Positions 27,676 through 36,038 of a DNA stretch of 64,000 nucleotides are shown here, piece after piece. Position 1 is the first letter of the stretch; each line of letters opens with the position of its first letter. The notes beneath the pieces are model-generated. The model ran no database searches, had not been told where the DNA came from, and was given only the letters and a program-made list of their open reading frames with translations. The translations under genes and the position numbers were made by a program. This DNA is from Phenylobacterium sp. Root1290 (GTDB lineage Bacteria > Pseudomonadota > Alphaproteobacteria > Caulobacterales > Caulobacteraceae): assembly GCF_001425305.1 (NCBI RefSeq), contig NZ_LMEE01000001.1, positions 1,254,183-1,318,182 on the forward strand, in the 5' to 3' direction.

Positions 27676-28816
27676 ACGCCCCGCCCCGCTCCATCTGCGC
27701 GCGCTCGACATACTCGTCGGCCTGGTGCGCCTGGTCGATGGAGCCGGGGCCGCAGATGACGGTGGAGAACCCCGCCTCCTGGAACTGTCCGGCCTCGGCC
27801 GCATAGGGCACCACCCGCGCCGGGCCGTTGTCGCCGGCCAGACGCCGGGCGAACAGCTCGGCCACGCCGTCCTCTTCCGGCGACAGCGGCGGGGTGCCCG
27901 AGCGCTGGGCGATCTTCGCGCCCGCCTGCGGGAACAGGCTTTTGAGCCGCGCGTCCAGCGCCGCCACCTCGGTCCGGAACGGCGCCAGCAGCGCCAGCGG
28001 GTCCTGCCCCGGCGGGCAGCGCAGGTCGAACTGGAAGGCGCACTCCCGCGCCAGGATGTTGCCCGCCGTGCCGCCATGCAGCAGGCCGACGGTCAGGGTC
28101 GCGTGCTTGGGCAGGAACGGAGAGGCCGGATCGGCCTGCGCCTCCAGTTGCGCCGCCAGCGCCTTCAGCGACGCCAGCAGCGGAATCGCCTCCATGATCG
28201 CCGACACGCCCAGATGCGTCTGGCTGGAATGGGCCTCCTTGCCGGTCACCGTGACGGTGAAGGTCGAGATGCCCTTGTGGCCGCGCACCGCCTCCATGTC
28301 GGTCGGCTCGCCCACCACCACCAGCGCCGGACGCGGCAACTCGGCTGCGATCACGCGGATCATGTCCGGCGCGCCCAGGCAGCCGATCTCCTCGTCGTAG
28401 GAGAACGCCAGGTGCACCGGCTTCTTCGGCCCCGCGGCCAGCAAGCCAGGGACCGCGGCCAGCGACAGGGCCAGGAACCCCTTCATGTCGCAGGTCCCGC
28501 GCCCATAGATCCGTCCGTCGTCCTTGGGCGTCAGCACGAACGGGTCGCTGGTCCAGGCCTGGCCGTCCACCGGCACCACGTCGGTATGGCCCGACAGCAC
28601 CACGCCGCCCGGGATGGCCGGCCCGATGCTGGCCAATAGGTTCGACTTGCTGCCGTCATGGTTGGGCACCCGTCGGTGCGCCACCCCAAAGCCGTCCAGA
28701 TAGGACTCGACCCACTCGATGAGGGCCAGGTTGGACAGGCGCGAGGTGGTGTCGAAGGCCACGAGCGTCTCGAGGATATCAAGCGCGCGGGCGGTCAGGG
28801 CTTCAGGCGTCGGCAT
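27635..28816 (-). CDS. argE: Acetylornithine deacetylase
   Basis: This 393-residue M20 metallopeptidase-family protein removes the acetyl group from N-acetylornithine in arginine synthesis. The two zinc-binding motifs are seen: SGHTDVVPVDG and GRGTCDMKGFLA, followed by SYDEEIGCLGAPD with the catalytic Glu. The dimerization domain (GKEAHSSQTHLGVSAI) follows. The length matches the family. The 3' end overlaps the glycosyltransferase gene by 41 bases on the opposite strand. Other M20 deacylases are the alternative reading, but the motifs fit ArgE well. Confidence 0.9.
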   Translation of the reverse strand: MPTPEALTARALDILETLVAFDTTSRLSNLALIEWVESYLDGFGVAHRRVPNHDGSKSNLLASIGPAIPGGVVLSGHTDVVPVDGQAWTSDPFVLTPKDDGRIYGRGTCDMKGFLALSLAAVPGLLAAGPKKPVHLAFSYDEEIGCLGAPDMIRVIAAELPRPALVVVGEPTDMEAVRGHKGISTFTVTVTGKEAHSSQTHLGVSAIMEAIPLLASLKALAAQLEAQADPASPFLPKHATLTVGLLHGGTAGNILARECAFQFDLRCPPGQDPLALLAPFRTEVAALDARLKSLFPQAGAKIAQRSGTPPLSPEEDGVAELFARRLAGDNGPARVVPYAAEAGQFQEAGFSTVICGPGSIDQAHQADEYVERAQMERGGAFMARLIDWAATGE

Positions 28817-28907
28817 GTCCGCAAACTAAGCCCTCAGACCGCCGGCCTCCAAGTCCGATGCCTCCAGCCTTGACGTATTGATCACGAACGCGCCCTAGAC
28901 AGGCGCC

Positions 28908-29750
28908 ATGATCCTGACCCTCTCCTGCCCCGACCAGCCGGGCATCGTCGCCCGCGTGTCCGCCTTCCTGTTCGAGCGCGGCGCCAACATCCTCGACGCC
29001 CAGCAGTACGACGACCAGGAGACCGGCAAGTTCTTCATGCGCGTCGTCTTCGACGCCAAGGGCGCCGACGTCGAGGCGATGCGCGGCGAGTTCGAGACCC
29101 TGGCCAAGGGCTTCTCCATGCGCTGGTCGCTCCGCGATCCGAAGATCAAGCGCAAGGTGATGATCCTGGCCAGCCAGCAGGACCATTGCCTGGCCGACCT
29201 GCTCTATCGCTGGCGCCGCGGCGAACTGCCGATGGAGATCGCCGCCGTGGTCTCCAACCACCCGATCGAGACCTACGCCAACCTCGACATGTCGGACGTG
29301 CCGTTCCACCACCTGCCGGTGAAGCGCTCGACCAAGCTGGAACAGGAAGCGGCGATCTGGAAGCTGATCCAGGAGACCGAGGCCGAGCTGGTCGTCCTCG
29401 CCCGCTACATGCAGGTGCTGTCCGACGGCCTGGCCGCCAAGCTCGAAGAGCGCTGCATCAACATCCACCACTCGTTCCTGCCCGGCTTCAAGGGCGCGCG
29501 CCCCTACCACCAGGCGCACGAGCGTGGCGTGAAGGTGATCGGGGCCACCGCCCACTACGTCACCGCCGACCTCGACGAAGGCCCGATCATCGAACAGGAC
29601 GTCGAGCGCATCAGCCACCGCGACACCCCCGCCGCCCTGATCCGCAAGGGCCGCGACATCGAGCGCCGGGTCCTGGCCCGGGCCGTCCGCTGGCGGCTGG
29701 AAGACCGCGTGCTGCTGAACGGCGCCAAGACCGTGGTGTTCACGGACTAG
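28908..29750 (+). CDS. purU: Formyltetrahydrofolate deformylase
   Basis: This 280-residue enzyme hydrolyses 10-formyl-THF to formate and THF, balancing one-carbon pools. An N-terminal ACT domain ([19 protein letters not shown]) is joined to a formyltransferase domain with the catalytic [19 protein letters not shown] and [10 protein letters not shown] segments. ATG 28908 is the first start in frame. It stands alone between argE (divergent) and the DMT transporter, with a dispersed repeat after it. Confidence 0.96.
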   Translation: MILTLSCPDQPGIVARVSAFLFERGANILDAQQYDDQETGKFFMRVVFDAKGADVEAMRGEFETLAKGFSMRWSLRDPKIKRKVMILASQQDHCLADLLYRWRRGELPMEIAAVVSNHPIETYANLDMSDVPFHHLPVKRSTKLEQEAAIWKLIQETEAELVVLARYMQVLSDGLAAKLEERCINIHHSFLPGFKGARPYHQAHERGVKVIGATAHYVTADLDEGPIIEQDVERISHRDTPAALIRKGRDIERRVLARAVRWRLEDRVLLNGAKTVVFTD

Positions 29751-29756
29751 CCCTAC

Positions 29757-29889
29757 GTGTCATCCCGGTTTGCGCAGCAAGACCGGCCCCATTCGCGCCG
29801 GCGAAGGAAATCTTGCCGGGGCCGGCGCCGCGTCCTGTAGGATCTGGTGGGTCCCGGTCTTCGGCCTACGACCGAAACCGGGATGACAC
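29757..29889. repeat. Dispersed intergenic inverted repeat, copy 1
   Basis: The ends are a perfect 15-bp inverted repeat: GTGTCATCCCGGTTT (29757-29771) and its complement (29875-29889). The inner right arm GTCCCGGTCTTCGGCC is also part of a hairpin. Compared with copy 2 (42793-42934), the element is inverted: the reverse complement of its right end matches the left end of copy 2 over about 37 bases with few changes, and its left arm with CCATTCGCGCCG matches the right end of copy 2. No ORF is inside. It fits a non-coding, palindromic, BIME-like dispersed element. Confidence 0.85.
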
Positions 29890-29898
29890 GCGCGCGCC

Positions 29899-30732
29899 AT
29901 GCCCCTCAGCGTCTTCGGCATCGTCATCTTCGCGGCCCTGCTGCACGCCGGCTGGAACGCGATCGTCAAGCTGGCGCCCGACAAGCTGCTGACCACCATC
30001 CTGGTCGCCGCCTCGGCCGCGGTGATCTCGGCCCTGGCCCTGCCGTTCCTGGCCCAGCCGGCGCGCGAGAGCTGGCCGTTCCTCGCCGCCTCGACCGTGC
30101 TGCAGGTCGGCTACTACCTGCTGGTCGCCCGCGCCTATCGCGGCGCCGACATGAGCCAGGCCTATCCGCTGATGCGCGGGACCGCCCCGCTGATCGTCGC
30201 CCTGGTCAGCCGCTTCTGGCTGGGCGAGCACCTGTCCCTGGCCGCGACCGGCGGCATAGCCCTGATCTGCGGCGGCGTGCTCAGCCTGGCCCTCGGCGCG
30301 CGCGGGACCAGCGGCAAGGGCGTCCGCGCCGCCCTGCTCAACGCCGTGGTCATCGCCAGCTACACCCTGGTGGACGGGGCCGGCGTGCGCGCCTCGGGCG
30401 CTCCGGCCGCCTACACGCTCTGGCTCAACCTGCTCTCGGGCGCGCCACTGCTGATCTGGGTGCTGGCCGCACGCTGGCGCACCTTCCTGCCCTATGCCCG
30501 CGCCCACCTGCCGCTCGGCGTAGTCGGCGGACTCGGCACGCTGACCTCCTATGGCCTAGCGCTCTGGGCCATGACCCACGCGCCGGTGGCGGTGATCGCC
30601 GCCCTGCGCGAGACCTCGATCCTGTTCGCCACCGGCATCGCGATCTTCGTGCTGCGCGAGCGGCCGACCCTGGGCCGCATCCTCGCGGCCCTGCTGATCG
30701 CCGCCGGGGCCGTGGTCCTGAGGCTGGCCTAG
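29899..30732 (+). CDS. EamA/DMT family transporter
   Basis: A 277-residue inner-membrane protein of the drug/metabolite transporter superfamily, with about ten predicted helices in two EamA repeats (first ending near residue 135: LICGGVLSLAL; second ending LRERPTLGRILAALLIAAGAVVL). The substrate is unknown. It starts at ATG 29899, only ten bases after the dispersed repeat, so its promoter may lie inside that repeat or in purU. Confidence 0.88.
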   Translation: MPLSVFGIVIFAALLHAGWNAIVKLAPDKLLTTILVAASAAVISALALPFLAQPARESWPFLAASTVLQVGYYLLVARAYRGADMSQAYPLMRGTAPLIVALVSRFWLGEHLSLAATGGIALICGGVLSLALGARGTSGKGVRAALLNAVVIASYTLVDGAGVRASGAPAAYTLWLNLLSGAPLLIWVLAARWRTFLPYARAHLPLGVVGGLGTLTSYGLALWAMTHAPVAVIAALRETSILFATGIAIFVLRERPTLGRILAALLIAAGAVVLRLA

Positions 30733-30798
30733 CCCCCGCCTTTGACTGTCGCGGCGTCAAGCGCCGACCCTCTCCTCCAAAATCCGGAGGAGGACCCC

Positions 30799-31626
30799 AT
30801 GGCCGACGCCCCGATCCTGCTGACCGACGATCCGGCGCCGCACGTGCGCCGTATCACCCTCAACCGCCCCGCCAAGCGCAACGCCCTCTCCAACGCCCTG
30901 CGCGCGGAGATCTTCGCGGCGCTGGAGGACGGCGACGCCGACCCCGACGTCCGCGTCATGATCATCAGAGGCGCCGGGACCTGCTTCTCGTCCGGCTACG
31001 ACCTGGCCGGAGTCGGCGACCTGCCGTGGCATACCGCCGGCGGACAGGGCCAATGGGCGCGCCATGTCGTCGAGGGCTGCTTCCGGGTCTGGGACCTGGC
31101 CAAGCCGGTGATCGCCCAGGTGCACGGCTGGTGCCTGGCCGGCGGGTCGGAACTCGCGGTCGCCTGCGACCTGGTCTACGTCGCCGACGACGCCCAGATC
31201 GGCTACCCCGCGGTGCGCACCATGAGCCCGCCCGACAACCATTATCACGTCTGGCTGATGGGCATGCGCGCGGCCATGGAGCAGATGCTGACCGGCGACT
31301 CCATCGACGGGAACGAAGCCGTCCGCCTGGGCTTCGCCAACCGCGCCTACGCGCTCGCCGACCTCGAGCCGGCGGTCCTGGCGATGGCTGAGCGCATCGC
31401 CAAGGTCGATCCGGAACTGGCCCAGCTCAACAAGCGGCTGGTCCATCGCCAGATGGAGGTGATGGGCATGCGCCAGGGCATCCGCGCCGGCACGGACCTG
31501 CATGCGTTGGGCTGGAGCACCAAGGCCTCGCGCGACTACATGGCCAAGCTACGCGAGGGCGTCACCGCCGCGCTCAGCGACCGCGACGGCAAGTTCGACG
31601 ACTACCGGACCGGCCCTAAGTCATAA
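30799..31626 (+). CDS. Enoyl-CoA hydratase/crotonase family protein
   Basis: A 275-residue crotonase with RITLNRPAKRNALSNAL, CFSSGYDLAGVGD and HGWCLAGGSELAVACDLVY. The Cys-Leu-Ala-Gly-Gly oxyanion loop and IGYPAVR segment resemble hydratases of unknown or non-classical substrates rather than FadB-type enzymes. ATG 30799 has an excellent GGAGGAGG 6 bases before it; the open frame extends to 30742 without a good start. It follows the DMT transporter by 66 bases in the same direction. Confidence 0.87.
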   Translation: MADAPILLTDDPAPHVRRITLNRPAKRNALSNALRAEIFAALEDGDADPDVRVMIIRGAGTCFSSGYDLAGVGDLPWHTAGGQGQWARHVVEGCFRVWDLAKPVIAQVHGWCLAGGSELAVACDLVYVADDAQIGYPAVRTMSPPDNHYHVWLMGMRAAMEQMLTGDSIDGNEAVRLGFANRAYALADLEPAVLAMAERIAKVDPELAQLNKRLVHRQMEVMGMRQGIRAGTDLHALGWSTKASRDYMAKLREGVTAALSDRDGKFDDYRTGPKS

Positions 31627-31683
31627 CGTTTACAACGTAAGCGAAAGGCTTCACAGTCGCGGCGCAACTCATGGGAGCGCGCC

Positions 31684-32133
31684 GTGACCGACCTTCTCCT
31701 CGCCATCGCTCATCACCTGCTGGTGTTCAGCCTCGCCGCCATCCTGGCGATCGAGCTGGCCACCGTCCGACCCGGCCTGTCGGGCGCCAGCCTGCGACGC
31801 CTGGGGATCGTCGACATGCACTACGGCCTGATCGCGACCCTGATCCTCATCGTCGGCTTCGCCCGCGTCTACATGGGCGTCAAAGGCCCGGAGGCCTATC
31901 TCGGCAACTGGGCGTTCTGGGCCAAGATCGGCGCCTTCGCGATCGTCGGCCTGCTGTCGGCCCCGCCGACCATCCGCATCCTGCAGTGGCGCAAACGCGC
32001 CCGCGCCGAGCCCGACTTCACCCTCGGCCACGCCGAGGTCAAGGCCGTCCGCCCCTACCTCGTCGCCGAGCTGGCCGTCTTCGCCCTGATCCCGATCTTC
32101 GCCGCGATGATGGCGCGGGGCGTCGGCTTCTAG
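31684..32133 (+). CDS. DUF2214 family membrane protein
   Basis: A 149-residue protein with four predicted helices (residues about 5-25, 47-66, 78-95 and 126-146) and the DUF2214 pattern (GLIATLILIVGFARVYMG, KGPEAYLGN, FWAKIGAF). The function of the family is unknown. GTG 31684 is preceded by GGGAGC. The sequence before it is slightly AT-richer than the surroundings. It ends tail to tail with the methyltransferase gene. Confidence 0.8.
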   Translation: MTDLLLAIAHHLLVFSLAAILAIELATVRPGLSGASLRRLGIVDMHYGLIATLILIVGFARVYMGVKGPEAYLGNWAFWAKIGAFAIVGLLSAPPTIRILQWRKRARAEPDFTLGHAEVKAVRPYLVAELAVFALIPIFAAMMARGVGF

Positions 32134-32141
32134 CAGCCGCC

Positions 32142-32894
32142 TCAGCCGTGCTTGACGACCAGGCCCTGGCCGGTCGGCAGTTCCAGCACGAACTGGCCGC
32201 GGGCCTTGAACCAGTCGAGCTCGGCCGAGTACTGCCGATGATAGGCCAGCCAGCCATAGTCATCGAGGACCAGGACCCCGCCCGGCACGACCCGGTCCCA
32301 TAGGACTTCCAGCGCCCCGATCTCGGCCTCGGCGTTGTTCATGTCGATGTGCAGCAGCGCGATCTTCTCGGGCGATGCGATCGCCAGGCTCTCGGGAACG
32401 CGGCCCTGGGTGATGATCACGTTGGGCTCGGGAAACCGCGCGCGAACCTCGTCATACAGCGTCTTCGAGTGCGCCGGCATCGAGTGGTGCGGCATCGTCT
32501 CGTCGTGATCGAAGAGGTCGTAGAGGAAGTAGCGGCGGTTCGAGATGTCGACCAGATCCGCCACGATCCGGGCGGTGTTGCCGCGATAGCAGGCGCACTC
32601 GACGAAGTCGCCGTCCAGCATGGCCACCTGTCGCGCGGCCCAGACCAGCGTGTGATAGCGCCAGACGCCGGCCCGCTCGGGGCCGGAGCGGGTATGCGCG
32701 TTCACCGCCGTGGCGAACGCATCTTCCCGAATGAACCCGAGGGTCTTGTCCCAGGTGATGAGGTTGTCTGCGGCGAAGATGCTGGTCTTGACCTTGACCT
32801 GTTCAATCAGCGCCTGACGCGCATCGCCGGCGCGCTGCGCGTCGTTCACGCCGTAGAGCACCCCACTCACAAACGACGGGCCAGGCAAGCTCAT
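32142..32894 (-). CDS. TylF/MycF-like class I SAM-dependent methyltransferase
   Basis: A 250-residue protein resembling the TylF (macrocin O-methyltransferase) group. The visible elements are DGDFVECACYRGNTARIVADL (SAM-binding region, with Glu and Gly), FLYDLFDHDE, LLHIDMNNAEAEIGALE and GGVLVLDDYG, the last two with the metal-binding acidic residues. ATG 32894 is preferred because GGGAG lies 8-9 bases upstream; ATG 32903 is too near to it. No polyketide or macrolide genes are nearby, so a sugar or small phenolic acceptor is equally possible. Confidence 0.72.
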   Translation of the reverse strand: MSLPGPSFVSGVLYGVNDAQRAGDARQALIEQVKVKTSIFAADNLITWDKTLGFIREDAFATAVNAHTRSGPERAGVWRYHTLVWAARQVAMLDGDFVECACYRGNTARIVADLVDISNRRYFLYDLFDHDETMPHHSMPAHSKTLYDEVRARFPEPNVIITQGRVPESLAIASPEKIALLHIDMNNAEAEIGALEVLWDRVVPGGVLVLDDYGWLAYHRQYSAELDWFKARGQFVLELPTGQGLVVKHG

Positions 32895-32953
32895 GTGAAT
32901 CATCTCCCACCAAGTTCGGGTCGGGACCTAACACGAGACCTCGCGTCGCGTCG

Positions 32954-33751
32954 CTAGCCCACCCGGCTCGACATCCCGCCATCTACGAACAGCACCGTGC
33001 CGGTGATGAACCGCGCCTCGTCGCTGGCCAGGAACAAGGCCGCATAGGCGGTGTCCCAGGCCGTGCCCATCTGGCCGCCCAGCGGGACACGGGCGTTGCG
33101 GGCCTCGCGCACGGCCTGCTGCTCCTGGCCGCTGGCCTGGGCGATGCCGGCCACCGCCATCGGCGTGTCCAGCAACCCCATGGCGATGGCGTTGCAGCGC
33201 ACGCCCTTGCTCGCATTGGCCTGGGCCACGCTGGTCGTCAGCCGGTTCAGCGCCGCCTTCGAAATCTCGTAGGCGGTCTGGGCGCCGCCGGCGATCGAGG
33301 CCAGCGACGAGATGTTGACGATCGAACCCTTGCCCTGCTCGCGCAGGGTCGGCAGCGCCGCCTTGCTGACCTGCCAGGCGCCCTTCAGGTTGACCGCCAG
33401 GATGCGGTCGAAGGCGTCCTCGGTCAGCTTGTGGGCCGGTCCGTCGCCGCCGCCGCCGATGCCGACATTGTTGACGACGATGTCGATGGCCCCGAACCGC
33501 TCGCGAGCCGCCGCGACCATCGCCTCGCAGTCGGCGGACTTGGTGATGTTGGCCGCGAACACCCCGGCCTTGCCGCCCTCGGCGGCGATCAGGTCGGCGG
33601 TCTCCTGCGCGCGCTCGGCCAGCCGGTCGACGCACAGCACGTCGGCGCCCTCGCGGGCGAACAGCATGGCGATCGCCCGGCCGTTGCCGACGGTCTCGCC
33701 TGGCGTCTGGCCCGCGCCGACGACGATGGCGGTCTTGCCTTGCAGCCTCAC
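32954..33751 (-). CDS. SDR family oxidoreductase
   Basis: A 265-residue classical SDR with a longer glycine loop (GAGQTPGETVGNGRAIA), NNVGIGGGG, the catalytic Ser in NISSLASIAG and YEISKAA (Tyr-Lys). GTG 33751 overlaps the stop of the preceding gene by four bases (GTGA), fixing the start well inside a longer open frame. It is the second gene of an operon with a carboxymuconolactone-decarboxylase-like protein. Such pairs occur in catabolic clusters, but the substrate is not known. Confidence 0.87.
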   Translation of the reverse strand: MRLQGKTAIVVGAGQTPGETVGNGRAIAMLFAREGADVLCVDRLAERAQETADLIAAEGGKAGVFAANITKSADCEAMVAAARERFGAIDIVVNNVGIGGGGDGPAHKLTEDAFDRILAVNLKGAWQVSKAALPTLREQGKGSIVNISSLASIAGGAQTAYEISKAALNRLTTSVAQANASKGVRCNAIAMGLLDTPMAVAGIAQASGQEQQAVREARNARVPLGGQMGTAWDTAYAALFLASDEARFITGTVLFVDGGMSSRVG

Positions 33752-34317
33752 GCCTTGAAGCCCTTGAGGTCGGGATCGAGGGTCTGGCCGGCGTCCAGCT
33801 GCACGCCGAACGAGTTCAGGATCATAGAGACCTGGGTGTACTGGCCGGCGGTGAACACCACGTCCATGCACTGCTTGTCGCTGAAGTGCGCCTTCAGCGC
33901 GCTCCAGGTGGCGTCGGTGATGAACTGGTCGTGGTGCAGCTCGTCGGAGGCCCGCAGCAGCGCCTGGTCTGAGGCGCTCCAGCCGCCCGCATCGGCCCCG
34001 CCCTTGATCTTCGCGATCTCGTCGTCGGTCAGGCCGGCCCGTTGGCCGATCGGCACGTGCTGCGTCCACTCGTAGCCGGACTTGCAGAGATAGCCGATGC
34101 GCAGGATGACGATCTCGCGCTCGCGCGCCGGCAGGTCGTTCTTCTTGGACAGCACGTAGTTGCCCCAGGCCAGGAAGCCCTTGGCCGCCTTCGGCGCCCC
34201 GACCATCGTGCGGAAGATGTTCAGCACCCGGTCGCCCATCGGCGCCAGGATCTCCTTCTGCTCGTCGTTGAGGTCGGCGTCCTGGACGGGCGAGATCCGG
34301 GGCTTGGTGAGGCGCAT
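33748..34317 (-). CDS. Carboxymuconolactone decarboxylase family protein
   Basis: A 189-residue AhpD-like protein with the helical core REREIVILRIGYLCKSGYEW followed by QHVPIGQRAGLTDDEI. Only one cysteine is present in the motif instead of the CXXC of AhpD, so a peroxidase role is unlikely; it resembles the single-Cys catabolic group. It begins at ATG 34317 with AGGGAA upstream and is coupled to the SDR gene. A hairpin at 34327-34358 lies just before it. Confidence 0.85.
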   Translation of the reverse strand: MRLTKPRISPVQDADLNDEQKEILAPMGDRVLNIFRTMVGAPKAAKGFLAWGNYVLSKKNDLPAREREIVILRIGYLCKSGYEWTQHVPIGQRAGLTDDEIAKIKGGADAGGWSASDQALLRASDELHHDQFITDATWSALKAHFSDKQCMDVVFTAGQYTQVSMILNSFGVQLDAGQTLDPDLKGFKA

Positions 34318-34326
34318 GCGGCGTTT

Positions 34327-34358
34327 CCCTGTTCTGATTTGGCGCTCAGCAAACAGGG
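34327..34358 (-). terminator. Hairpin between arsR-type gene and CMD gene
   Basis: CCCTGTT (34327-34333) and AACAGGG (34352-34358) can pair across an 18-base loop. On the minus strand it lies after the ArsR-type gene and overlaps the AGGGAA ribosome-binding site of the CMD gene. It could be a terminator or a translational control element. No T-run follows. Confidence 0.3.
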
Positions 34359-34398
34359 GAAGGGGACCGGGCGCAAGTCTTCGAGCCCTCGGTATGGA

Positions 34399-34722
34399 TC
34401 AGGCCTCGAGGTCGGTCTTCAGCCGGTCCAGCAGGCCGGCCGCCCGCTGGGCGTAGGGGCCGATCCAGCGGTCGTGGATCTGCTTGATCGGCATCGAGTT
34501 CAGGTGGTTCCAGCGCTCGCGCCCTTCGCGCCGGGCGATCACCAGGTCGGCGCCCTCCAGCACCTTCAGGTGCTGCATCACCGTGCAGCGGTCGAGCTCG
34601 GGAAAACGTTCGCACAGGTCGCCGGTGGTCAGCGGCTGGTCCCTGATCTCGTCCAGGATCCGACGCCGGGTGGGCGAAGCCAAGGCCTTGAAAATCAGGT
34701 CGTTTTCGTCGTCGCTTGACAT
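34399..34722 (-). CDS. ArsR family transcriptional regulator
   Basis: A 107-residue winged helix-turn-helix repressor (FKALASPTRRRILDEI, TGDLCERFPELDRCTVMQHLKVLEGADLV). No metal-binding Cys pattern of ArsR/SmtB type is clear, so a ligand other than metals is likely. The ATG at 34722 lies inside an 18-bp palindrome; there is no ribosome-binding site, and AT-rich -10-like sequence lies directly upstream, so the message is probably leaderless. It is divergent from an SRPBCC protein gene, a common pairing of ArsR and AHSA1-type proteins. Confidence 0.87.
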   Translation of the reverse strand: MSSDDENDLIFKALASPTRRRILDEIRDQPLTTGDLCERFPELDRCTVMQHLKVLEGADLVIARREGRERWNHLNSMPIKQIHDRWIGPYAQRAAGLLDRLKTDLEA

Positions 34723-34739
34723 GTTATAAATTTATAACA
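34722..34739. promoter_or_regulatory. Perfect 18-bp palindromic operator TGTTATAAATTTATAACA
   Basis: The only strongly AT-rich stretch near here is a perfect palindrome whose first base is also the A of the ArsR start codon (read on the minus strand). Its TATAAA/TATAAC cores can serve as -10 elements in both directions, so binding by the ArsR protein would block both transcripts. The palindrome is seen; the mechanism is inferred from ArsR family practice. Confidence 0.7.
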
Positions 34740-34769
34740 CAAATGACCGCAGAACAAGGAGCAAAGATC

Positions 34770-35249
34770 ATGGATCTGACCTTTCGCGTGTCCGCCCGCA
34801 TCGCCAAGCCCGTGGCCGAGGTGTTCGAGGCCGTCGCCAATCCGGACCAGTTGTCGAAATACTTCACCACCGGCGGGGCCAAGGGCCGGCTGGAGACGGG
34901 CGCCACCGTCTACTGGGACTTCGCCGACTTCCCCGGCGCGTTTCCCGTCTGGGTGATCGAGGTGATCCCCAACCAGAAGATCGTGTTCGAATGGGAGGCC
35001 AACGACGGCCCGCCGGAGAACGAGGACAACCTCGTCACCCACGTCGGCTACAAGACCCAGGTGACCATGACCTTCGAGCCGCTGGACGACGGCCGCACCC
35101 TGGTGGCCATCGAAGAGCACGGCTGGAAGCAGACCGAGGTCGGCCTCAAGGCCTCCTACGGCAACTGCCAGGGCTGGACCCAGATGCAGTGCGCGATGAA
35201 GGCCTGGCTCGAACACGGAATCAACCTGCGCGAAGGCATGTTCAAGTAG
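34770..35249 (+). CDS. SRPBCC (AHSA1/START-like) domain protein
   Basis: A 159-residue helix-grip protein of the AHSA1 type (FRVSARIAKPVAEVFEAVANPDQLSKYF, then GGAKGRLETGATVYW, ending with a C-terminal helix WTQMQCAMKAWLEHG). These proteins bind small hydrophobic ligands; this one may act with the divergent ArsR regulator. ATG 34770 has AAGGAG 8 bases upstream. An earlier in-frame ATG at 34743 lies near the palindromic operator and could be used by a leaderless message. Confidence 0.85.
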   Translation: MDLTFRVSARIAKPVAEVFEAVANPDQLSKYFTTGGAKGRLETGATVYWDFADFPGAFPVWVIEVIPNQKIVFEWEANDGPPENEDNLVTHVGYKTQVTMTFEPLDDGRTLVAIEEHGWKQTEVGLKASYGNCQGWTQMQCAMKAWLEHGINLREGMFK

Positions 35250-35320
35250 CCGCGCGAAACCGCTGGCGTCGGCGCTTGCACCGGAGGAAGTTGCCCGTCC
35301 AAATCACATAAGGGCGGAAC

Positions 35321-35842
35321 ATGGCGATCTCACTCTACGACGTCAGCGTGGCTTCATTTCTCCAGACGGTGGGCGGCGTCGCCGGTTTCCTCGAGCGGGG
35401 CCTCGCCCACTGCCAGGACAACGGCGTCGATCCGCAGGAGATCGTGACCTCGAAGATGTGCGAGGACATGTTCGATTTCCGCTTCCAGGTGATCTCGGTC
35501 GCCCACCACTCGCTGGGCGCCATCGAGGGCGTGAAGGCCGGCGTGTTCTCGCCCGGCGGCGACCAGAGCGCCCAGGACCTGCCGGCCCTGATCGCGCTGA
35601 TCAAGGACGCCCAGGCCAAGCTCAAGGCGATCACCCCCGACGAGATCAACGCCTACGAGGGCAAGGACGTCTTCTTCGAATTCCGCGGCACGAAGATCCC
35701 GTTCACCGCCGAGAACTTCCTGATGTCGTTCTCCCTGCCGAACCTGCACTTCCACGCCACCACCGCCTACGACCTGCTGCGTTCGCGCGGCGTGCCGATC
35801 GGCAAGCGGGACTACATGGGCCAGCTGCGGATGAAGCTCTAA
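35321..35842 (+). CDS. DUF1993 family protein
   Basis: A 173-residue protein matching the DUF1993 pattern: FLERGLAHCQDNGVDP, MFDFRFQVISVAHHSLGAIEGVKAG, and the C-terminal FHATTAYDLLRSRGVPIGKRDYMG. The family is predicted to have a four-helix DinB-like fold; function is unknown. The histidines in VAHHS and HFHATTAYD could bind a metal. Start ATG 35321 is the first in frame. A hairpin follows the gene at 35853-35881. Confidence 0.82.
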   Translation: MAISLYDVSVASFLQTVGGVAGFLERGLAHCQDNGVDPQEIVTSKMCEDMFDFRFQVISVAHHSLGAIEGVKAGVFSPGGDQSAQDLPALIALIKDAQAKLKAITPDEINAYEGKDVFFEFRGTKIPFTAENFLMSFSLPNLHFHATTAYDLLRSRGVPIGKRDYMGQLRMKL

Positions 35843-35852
35843 TCGACACGGA

Positions 35853-35881
35853 CATAGGGCGAGATCTGGTCCCGCCCTATG
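35853..35881 (+). terminator. Hairpin after DUF1993 gene
   Basis: CATAGGGCG (35853-35861) and CGCCCTATG (35873-35881) form a perfect 9-bp stem with an 11-base loop just after the DUF1993 stop codon. It lacks a downstream T-run, so efficiency as an intrinsic terminator is uncertain. Confidence 0.5.
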
Positions 35882-35960
35882 CCCTCCTTGGTCACATGGC
35901 CAGGCCGCCCGGCCTATCTCCCGCCCAATTTATTGACCTTATTGCGAACAATTCTCAGCA

Positions 35961-35975
35961 TTTAGTCTTTCTTAA
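35961..35975 (+). promoter_or_regulatory. Degenerate CtrA-like box TTTA-N7-TTAA before chemoreceptor gene
   Basis: The 5' region of the chemoreceptor gene is AT-rich (35930-35980). It contains TTTA-GTCTTTC-TTAA, one mismatch from the CtrA consensus TTAA-N7-TTAA of Caulobacterales, whose motility and chemotaxis genes are often CtrA-controlled. A TTGACC at 35934-35939 is a possible -35 region. A single imperfect match may be chance. Confidence 0.25.
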
Positions 35976-36038
35976 TCCGCCACCTCCAAGCCAGATCACA
36001 TCGGTCGGCGGCATCGCCCGGCCTGGATGGGGATCTGC

